NCBI GenBank assembly: GCA_949775045.1
Contig: OX459099.1
Location: 19,018,741 to 19,082,740 of the forward strand
Reading direction: 5' to 3'
Length of the DNA: 64,000 nucleotides
Source: Metridium senile
Taxonomy: Eukaryota; Cnidaria; Anthozoa; Actiniaria; Metridiidae
Positions 56,753-64,000 of this stretch are shown here, piece after piece. The translations under genes and the position numbers were made by a program. Below the pieces are notes generated by a model, which searched no databases, was not told the origin of the DNA, and saw nothing but the letters and a program-made list of their open reading frames with translations. How positions within the stretch are numbered: position 1 is the first letter of the stretch; the number at the start of each line of letters is the position of its first letter.

Positions 56753-59510
56753 AAATCATTGTCGCAATCAACGCTACAGTCAACACTCTGAAGTCTGCTA
56801 AGAATGTCTGTATTTCTCTCGTCGTTATCGATTTATTCATGGCATATTTTGGTTGCACGTATTTGTGTTATCTGACCATAACAAGTTGTTGCATTGGTAG
56901 ATGATTAAAACAACTTAAAAAACGCGTAATAAATACCCGAAATTTATCATGATGTTGATATTCCCGACGTCCCTTGCAGTCATTGTAGTGTTGGCTGTAG
57001 CTTCGACAACTATTTTAAAATAGGTGTCAACAACTACAAAATGGCTTACGATTCTAACAAAGCTAATCAGTTGGCGAAACTTACCTAGCAACTGTAAGTA
57101 TTTCTTTAACGATGCTTCGTGCCAACTATAAGAATATGTCTTTTTAGCATTTAGTTTAAATAATGTGTCGACCTTACTGAAATGAACACTTGATAACTAC
57201 TAACTTTCTTGACGAGAACTATGTTTATAAGACTACTGATTATTCGAGCTTGGATGTATGCCTATAATTCCTTTCAGTCTTCGCATAATCTACAAACTTT
57301 ATATTTTTTCTTTAATTAAGATAGATCAGTTGACAAACTCATCCGGCATACATTCGAAAATAATTATAACAGCTCTTTCATTTTTTTGGCGCTATTTTCA
57401 GTTTCGCACATATTAAGTCAAATCAAGAGTGTGTAAGTTATGCTCTTTTGGTAAAAAACATAAAATTTTGTTTTAAAATCTTGTTGGCTTATGTCTACAT
57501 TTGTATAGTTGACATTGAATTTGTTACCACACACAGTGAGAAAATTAAAAAAAATCGTTTTTAATATCGTCTTTAGGGTATTAAGTTCATTGATTTATTT
57601 GGAAAACCAACTGCACGAACCGTCAGACACTTTTCATAACGTAAAATTAATAGCCACTCGTGTACTTAGAATTGTCAAATTGTCATGGTCTGTTGAAGTG
57701 TTTTATTTTGAACTTGGGATATTTTTATTTTGAATGTCATTGTACGTTTAGCTCACACAATTTTCGTCACAGTTTCAATAAAATTTAATATGATAAAATT
57801 ATTGCATTTAAATGGTTTTTCCATAGTTGCATTCAGTTGGCTTCTTTACAACACTTAAAAATGGTTTCTTTCATCACTTTTGCACTTGGGATATTTATAT
57901 TTTGAACGACGTCATTAATATATTTAGCTCACAAAAGTTTCGTCACAGTTTCAACAAAATTTAATATTATAAAACTTTTCTAATATTTATTCCATAGTTG
58001 CGTTTAATTGGCTTCTTTACAACACTTTAATGGTTTCTTTCACCACTTTTGCACTTGGGATATTTATATTTTGAACGTCATTTAATACCGATTTAGCTCA
58101 AAAACAGTTTGGTCACAGTTTCAATAAAATTAAATATGATAAAACGTTGATTGCATTTAAATGGTTTTTCCATAGTTGCATTCGACTGGCTTCTTTACAG
58201 CACTTAAATGGTTTCTTTTGCACTTGGGAGATATATTTTAACGTTACTTAATACATCATTTAGCTCACAAAATTTTCGTCACAGTTTCAACAAAATTTAA
58301 TATGATAAAACTTTTATAATATTTATTCCATAGTTGCGTTTAATTGGCTTCTTTACAACACTTTAATGGTTTCTTTCACCACTTTTGCACTTGGGATATT
58401 TATATTTTGAACGTCATTTAATACCGATTTAGCTCAAAAACAGTTTGGTCACAGTTTCAATAAAATTAAATATGATAAAACGTTGATTGCATTTAAATGG
58501 TTTTTCCATAGTTGCATTCGACTGGCTTCTTTACAGCACTTAAATGGTTTCTTTTGCACTTGGGAGATATATTTTAACGTTACTTAATACATCATTTAGC
58601 TCACAAAATTTTCGTCACAGTTTCAACAAAATTTAATATGATAAAACTTTTATAATATTATTTCCATAGTTGCGTTTAATTGGCTTCTTTACAACACTTT
58701 CATCATTATGGTTTCTTTCACCACTTTTGCACTTGGGATATTTATATTTTGAACGTCATTTAATACCGATTTAGCTCAAAAACATTTGGTCACAGTTTCT
58801 ATAAAATTAAATATGATAAAACGTTGATTACATTCAAATGGTTTTTCAATAGCTATACATTCGACTGGCTTCTTTACAGCACTTAAAAGGTTTCTTTCAC
58901 CACTTTTGTACTTGGGATATTTTTTTTTAACGTCATTGATACATTTAGCTCACAAAATTTTCGTCGCTGTTTCAATAAAATTTAATATGTTATTGCATTC
59001 AAATGTTTTTTCCATAGTTGCATTCGATTGGCTTGCCTTTTTTTTACAAGTACTTGAATACTTTCTTTCCCCACTTGCAGTTCAAAAGAAAATCCGCGTT
59101 GTCGCAGCCGAAGCCACAATTGGCACCACTTTTAAGTCTACCAAGGATGTCGGTTATTTAATCTTAGTTTTAATTCAACTTATCTATTTATACCATACAA
59201 CAGCTTGCCATGATTATAAACACCTATTTCAATAATCGTTGTCGCAGCCGAAGCTACAGTCCACACTCTGAAGCTTGCAAAGGATGTCGGTAATATGAAC
59301 GTAATTTGTGATTTATTGTACGTTTTTTAAAGAAATATTTGTATTTATATCTACCACAACAACATCTCGTTTTGGTCATATAACACAAACATGTACTCTA
59401 CCAACTGAAAATATGCTATGAATAAATTGATATCAAGAGTAGAAATACCGACATCCTTTGCAGGCTTCAGAGTGTGGATTGTGGCTTTGTTTGCGACAAC
59501 GATTTTTGAT
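56753..59510. repeat. Five copies of a ~60-bp coding-like motif on both strands
   Basis: Copies: 56753-56811 (+), 57019-56961 (-), 59091-59152 (+), 59233-59290 (+), 59509-59448 (-). All translate to a version of 'IVVAAEATVHTLKSAKDVG' without stops. Copies 1 and 5 share a further ~100 bp (TTTATTCATAGCATATTTT-like, GTGTTATATGACCA). I do not recognise a protein. A dispersed repeat of unknown type, flanking the 168-bp satellite. Confidence 0.7.
57705..59075. repeat. ~168-bp satellite, about eight units, partly in dimeric order
   Basis: The word CACTTGGGA(T/G)AT recurs at about 57713, 57891, 58051, 58220, 58387, 58555, 58729 and 58908 (mean spacing ~170). From 58051 two unit types alternate: one with GCATTCGACTGGCTTCTTTA, the other with GCGTTTAATTGGCTTCTTTA, giving a ~336-bp dimer repeated about twice. 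ORFs inside are by-products. Confidence 0.93.
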
Positions 59511-59689
59511 ATAGGTGTATATATCACACTCACATCTAAGTATAAAATACACATACACACATAAAATATCATTCGAAGAACCTGTTATACTTGGTTCTTG
59601 TTCTTAGAATGTTACATTGACGATTTGTTTGCAATGACGATGTTTGACGATTCTTTTACGCCGTATAATTGCAACTTACTTTTACCCTA

Positions 59690-60165
59690 GAAAACTAGAG
59701 GGTTTCTTGATCTAGTATTTGTCAGATTTATCATTTGTACGTCTGTGTTCGTAAGTAGAGAGCTACACTGAAAACTAGAGGGTTTCTTGATTTAGTATTA
59801 GTATTCATATCATTTGTACGTCTGTGTTCGTTAGTAGAGAGATACCCTGAAAACCAGAGGGTTTCTTGATCTGGTATTTGTATTTATCATTTGTACGTCT
59901 GTGTTCGTTAGTAGAGAGATACCCTGAAAACCAGAGGGTTTATTGATCTAGTATTTGTATTTATCATTTGTACGTCTGTGTTCGTTAGTATAGAGAGATA
60001 CCCTGAAAACCAGAGGGTTTCTTGATCTAGTATTTGTATTTATCATTTGTACGTCTGTGTTCGTTAGTAGAGAGATACCCTGAAAACCATGCAGAGGGTT
60101 TATTGATCTAGTATTTGTATTTATCATTTGTACGCTGTGTTCGTTATCCTCAAGAGAAACTTCTC
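59690..60165. repeat. ~78-bp tandem repeat, six units
   Basis: Units carry GAGGGTTTCTTGATCTAGTA, TTATCATTTGTACGTCTGTG and TAGTAGAGAGATACCCTGAA; starts of GTACGTCTGT at 59738, 59816, 59893, 59970, 60049, 60130. The right flank matches 54270-54345, so the ancestor was a single dispersed unit. Confidence 0.94.
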
Positions 60166-60654
60166 GTTGCTTCACAAATCGTCAGATTTACAAACGCTAA
60201 AGCAAGTAGAAAATAACCTCTGGCGTATACCCAGGGTAAACTTACTTTAAATTCGTAAATAAATGTATATTTGACACTGACTTGGTGAAATTCAAAATAT
60301 TATGAAAATTCTTTGTCACTTGAAAACAAAAAATACAGGAGGGTGAACCCTTGTAGGTACATGCATGGGACGCCTAAAGTGGATCGTTTCAATCATATGA
60401 ATATTTTTTTCGCCAGTGATAATTTTTCTCAGTATTTCCATCTGAAGAAATATTGCTAACGTATACTACTTCCTTGCAAGTGACGTATTGACATGTATTT
60501 ACAAGAGATATTTGCCGTCAAAGCACTGAAGCAAGCAACCTCATGAAGTCCTGAGGGCATATCCTCATATTTTCTCACGAAGAATGGTTCCGATCAACAG
60601 TTTTTCAATAAAACGTATATGCATATTATAAGAAAAATGACATTTTAGAATAAT

Positions 60655-60805
<151 letters not shown>

Positions 60806-61239
60806 TAATAATAGAATAGGTGTGATTTTTGCCTGTTATGTTTTAAAAGCAAAATTTGCCATCTTGTTTCCCGCCAATCTGAAAGCAAAACATTTCCGTT
60901 TTATTCTGATTATTTTTCAAACTGAATGTCTTTTTAATTCTAACCATTTTCAATTTCATGCAAAAAACATTCTAAAAAATTTCTAATATACAAATTAAGC
61001 TTTGGAGGTTTTTTTGTATTATCTCAGAATAAGTTTTTTTACAATGAACTAATAAAAAAATTACAGCCATTTTAATTCAAAGTAGTTCTTTTTGTTTTCT
61101 CGCTCCAATTTACGTCACAGTTTCGTGCAAAAACAACACTAGTATTTAATCCGAACACAAGTTTGTAAATGTTTTTATTGTTATCTTAATTTTTTACATA
61201 AACTGTTCTAGACTCCGTGATTTGCGTCACACTTTCCGT

Positions 61240-61560
61240 CCGGTGAAGGCTGGTGTACGCTAGGCGAAAACTTGCTGCAGCTTATTTCTGCAACAAGTTC
61301 GTGTATATTGTTTTTATTTGTCGCTAGCTGCGACCTTACGCTCGAATTCAAACCAGAGGGGGGCGTAAGGGGTATTGGAAACCGCAAAACCGCACAGACA
61401 AATCGACAAAAAACGCACAATCGCACCAAAATTTGCTAAAAACCACAACCGCAAGATTTGCGACACCGCAAAACCGCAGTATGAATGAAAAAACCGTAAA
61501 ACCGCACCAAAAATAACGCGAAACTGCATCACCGCAAACCCTTACCCTCCCTCAAACCAG
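61240..61560. repeat. AAGGCTGGTGTACGCTAGGC arm and AACCGCA-rich block
   Basis: 61245-61335 is homologous to 17175-17275. Then 61372-61545 is dense in ACCGCAAAACCGCA words (about a dozen CCGCA or CCGTA at irregular 8-20 bp spacing) between GTAAGGGGTATTGG and AACCCTTACCC, suggesting a third small element with AAGGG/CCCTT ends. Confidence 0.5.
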
Positions 61561-61589
61561 GAGGGACACAGGAAGACCGACACTAAAAG

Positions 61590-62287
61590 CGGCCGCGAGG
61601 GAACTACTTGTGTACTGGCCTTGAACCAAATTAATGAGTTGTGCAATGTTGCGTAATATTTACATATGTTGTAAGCTACATTAGCGGCTTACAATCCAAT
61701 AATTAATCCTAGTTCTAGAGCTCATTTGTTTACGGATCTTGTTGACTGGCTGGCTGTCCAAGACATCAAAAGGGAAACCGGTTCATTTTTGGGCCTCGAA
61801 AACTTTCATGCACTAGCTCAAAATTAACAGCATGATCCAAGCTAAAATGTAATATCGACATAACTGAACTGTTAAGTTTATAGCTCTGTTTTAGTTTGGT
61901 CTACTGTATGCTTCATTTAGTTTTAATTCCCTAGACACATTTTGGTTATTATAATTTATTCGGTTTCTTTGTATTTTTTTGTGCCTATGAATTTTTAGTT
62001 TAGTACACACTTGGACTCCGTTGTAGTTAGTTGTATTCGGTCGCTATCGACAGTTTTTTGGAGGTTTAGACGTTCCTTCACGTATACTCAAATGAGTCGT
62101 TTGTGCATCAAATATTTGTAAGTATTTTCGTTTAATTAGTTTTCTGTTTAGTATATAGTCTTAAGTTGTTCACTGTTACCTTTAGGAACTGATGTACTTA
62201 GTGGAATGTCATGTTCAAGTAAAATGTACGAATCTACCCGCCTTAGTTAATTTGTGAATTAACAAACGTTCAAATATTTGCCCGGAT
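61590..62287 (+). mobile_element. Probable 5' LTR and leader of the BEL/Pao element
   Basis: Unique, non-coding sequence immediately before the gag-like frame. A GTCGCTATCGACAG block at ~62040-62054 could include the primer-binding site, which would place the LTR at roughly 61650-62035. I cannot fix the boundaries, because the 3' LTR is outside the window. Confidence 0.35.
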
Positions 62288-64000
62288 ATGGAGTCCGACG
62301 TTATGAATCAACTAAAAGCATCAAGAAAGTCTTTCAAGGGAGCTATGACACGAAAGATGAATCGTATGAAAGACCTAATGACTCGTGAACCTTCGCCTGA
62401 GAACGTACAAGAGATATACAGATTAGAAGAACAACTCGACGTGACTTTGGCTAGTCTAAGAAAGGCCCACGAAGATTATCAAGCTTGCCTATCAGATCCT
62501 GCAACGATCGAAGAGTCGTTTCAGTATTTCGACGAATATCTGATACAGTATTATAACTTCAAACAGCAATTAAATACATGGCTCGCTGACATCGTCCAGC
62601 CTACAGATTCCATTAGCAATGTCTCGCCGAAAGCAGCATCCAATGCTTCAACAAATGCTTCATCAAATGTTTCTACAAAGGTTTCTACGAAGGTTTCTAC
62701 GAAGGTTTCGTCGAAAAGCACGGCTTCATCTACGTCTAGAAGTTCAGTTCGTCAAGAAAAGATGAAAGTTTCTGCAAAACGCGCTGCTTTAATGGTAGAA
62801 GTAGAATCGTTAAGTAAAAAGTATGCTTTGGCTGAAGAAAAGCTTCAATTACGACTTCGTGAAGAACGACTTAAACTTGAAACGAAAATGGAGAAAGCGA
62901 AAGCCCAAGAACAGGTCTACGAAAATTATGAAGAAGAATTACAGGATATTCCTTCAGTCATACAACGTCAGTCTGCTTATCACCTACCTTCTACTATCCA
63001 AGAAAGACTTACAAGTTCTACTATACCGCACCCCAGAACTACAGTACCAACACCTGTGTCTCAAAAGGTTATCTTTAAAACTTCACCTTGCATGAATAGT
63101 TCTATGTTGGAAGAGTCCTTGCCAAATAAATTTGCACCCAACCCTCATCCAAAGCAAGAGCGTCTACAAGCTACTGATTTTGACGATGATGGTTACAAAG
63201 TATTGCAGTCCCTTCAGATTGTACAGAAACAAGTTGAGCGTCAACTCAAGGCACAAAGGCTTCCAAAGGCTGATTTGATATCCTTTGATGGTAACCCACT
63301 CAATTATTTCCTTTTCATCAAGTCGTTTGAAAACAACGTAGAAAAATGCACTGATGACGCAAGTGAAAGACTACAGTTACTGATACAATACTGCACTGGT
63401 AAAGCCAAGGACATCGTTAAAGGATGTGGAATGATGGATGCAGAAGAAGGCTACAAGACTGCTAAAAGGCTTTTGGAAAGACGTTTTGGTGACAATTACC
63501 TCGTATCTAACGCGTGGATTAACAAGGTTGCTGATGGTCCTGTTATTGCTGCCAGTGATCGTGAATCACTTCAAGATCTCGCCGACGACTTGGAAAACTG
63601 TGAAATCGTCCTAAGAGTTGCTGGTCGACTTCATGAAATTAATAATGATGACAAGCTTATAAAGATTCTTCGAAGAGTACCTTCCTATCTGCGATCACGT
63701 TGGCAAACAAAGGCAAGGGAGCTGAGAGATCATGGTAAAGTGCCCAACGTTGTTCATGTCAAGGAGCTTATAGCCAACGCTGCAAAAGAAAAGAACGACC
63801 CAGTTTTTGGAGAAATTTTGGATCGAAATCCTATGGATCGCAGATCTAGTAAGCCTGCAAGTACCAGCGAAAGAAAAATCCACAAAGGTCACACTTTCAC
63901 TACTCAAACAGATGATACAGTTGCAGTAACAGAGTCAAATTCACGATGGAAATGTTTTCACTGCCAAGGTAACCATCGACTGAACGACTGTAAAGTTTTT
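62288..64000 (+). CDS. BEL/Pao retrotransposon Gag-Pol, Gag part (runs off right edge)
   Basis: ATG at 62288-62290 opens a frame of 571 codons with no stop up to the window end. Order: a basic N-terminus (residues 1-35), a Ser/Thr-rich low-complexity linker (~111-155, with repeated 'STKV'), a charged coiled coil (~160-235), the BEL-type Gag domain (DUF1759-like, from about residue 326, 'ISFDGNPLNYFLFIKSF'), and a zinc knuckle at residues 556-568 of pattern CX2CX3HX4C. These are hallmarks of BEL/Pao elements, where Gag packages RNA and is usually fused to protease and reverse transcriptase downstream. An uninterrupted frame argues for a young copy. The minus and out-of-frame plus ORFs in this span are by-products. 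Confidence 0.9.
   Translation, partial: MESDVMNQLKASRKSFKGAMTRKMNRMKDLMTREPSPENVQEIYRLEEQLDVTLASLRKAHEDYQACLSDPATIEESFQYFDEYLIQYYNFKQQLNTWLADIVQPTDSISNVSPKAASNASTNASSNVSTKVSTKVSTKVSSKSTASSTSRSSVRQEKMKVSAKRAALMVEVESLSKKYALAEEKLQLRLREERLKLETKMEKAKAQEQVYENYEEELQDIPSVIQRQSAYHLPSTIQERLTSSTIPHPRTTVPTPVSQKVIFKTSPCMNSSMLEESLPNKFAPNPHPKQERLQATDFDDDGYKVLQSLQIVQKQVERQLKAQRLPKADLISFDGNPLNYFLFIKSFENNVEKCTDDASERLQLLIQYCTGKAKDIVKGCGMMDAEEGYKTAKRLLERRFGDNYLVSNAWINKVADGPVIAASDRESLQDLADDLENCEIVLRVAGRLHEINNDDKLIKILRRVPSYLRSRWQTKARELRDHGKVPNVVHVKELIANAAKEKNDPVFGEILDRNPMDRRSSKPASTSERKIHKGHTFTTQTDDTVAVTESNSRWKCFHCQGNHRLNDCKVF

Overview
This window is eukaryotic nuclear DNA from an animal. It is AT-rich, and its genes are split by GT-AG introns packed with small inverted-repeat transposons. 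The proteins are conserved animal orthologues with very high intron counts (17 and 25 coding exons), and a BEL/Pao retroelement is present. A slowly evolving invertebrate, perhaps a cnidarian or other early-branching animal, fits best, but I cannot name the species.

Layout: (1) 1-2.9 kb holds a microsatellite, a LINE tail and the last two exons of COX10 (+). (2) 4.95-18.19 kb is a complete CCZ1 gene on the minus strand; I assembled all 17 exons in frame to 462 codons. (3) 18.40-37.85 kb is a complete EXOC7 (EXO70) gene on the plus strand; all 25 exons join in frame to 690 codons. CCZ1 and EXOC7 are head-to-head with start codons about 205 bp apart. (4) 37.9-43.1 kb is mostly a graveyard of inverted-repeat elements. 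(5) 43.6-46.15 kb holds an uncharacterised minus-strand gene and a three-exon UBALD gene, divergent around an 815-bp promoter region. (6) 46.2-61.6 kb has no gene I can support. It holds SINE, LINE and MITE copies, a Russian-doll nested insertion, a ~168-bp satellite, a 78-bp array and AAT microsatellites. (7) 61.6-64 kb is the 5' part of a BEL/Pao retrotransposon with an intact gag-like reading frame running off the right edge.

The host genes are housekeeping: haem A synthesis (COX10), Rab7 activation on late endosomes (CCZ1), exocyst tethering (EXOC7) and a UBA-like protein. CCZ1 and EXOC7 both act in membrane traffic and share an intergenic promoter; whether that matters functionally is unknown.

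The more unusual material is in the repeats: PIF/Harbinger-like MITEs whose arms end in poly-G/poly-C blocks; a 128-bp satellite related to a MITE seen elsewhere in the window; a Penelope-like repeat family carrying a hammerhead-like core, one copy of which is split by a MITE that itself contains another MITE; and a minisatellite that has multiplied an EXOC7 splice donor. No database search was possible; family names rest on recognised protein and repeat signatures.
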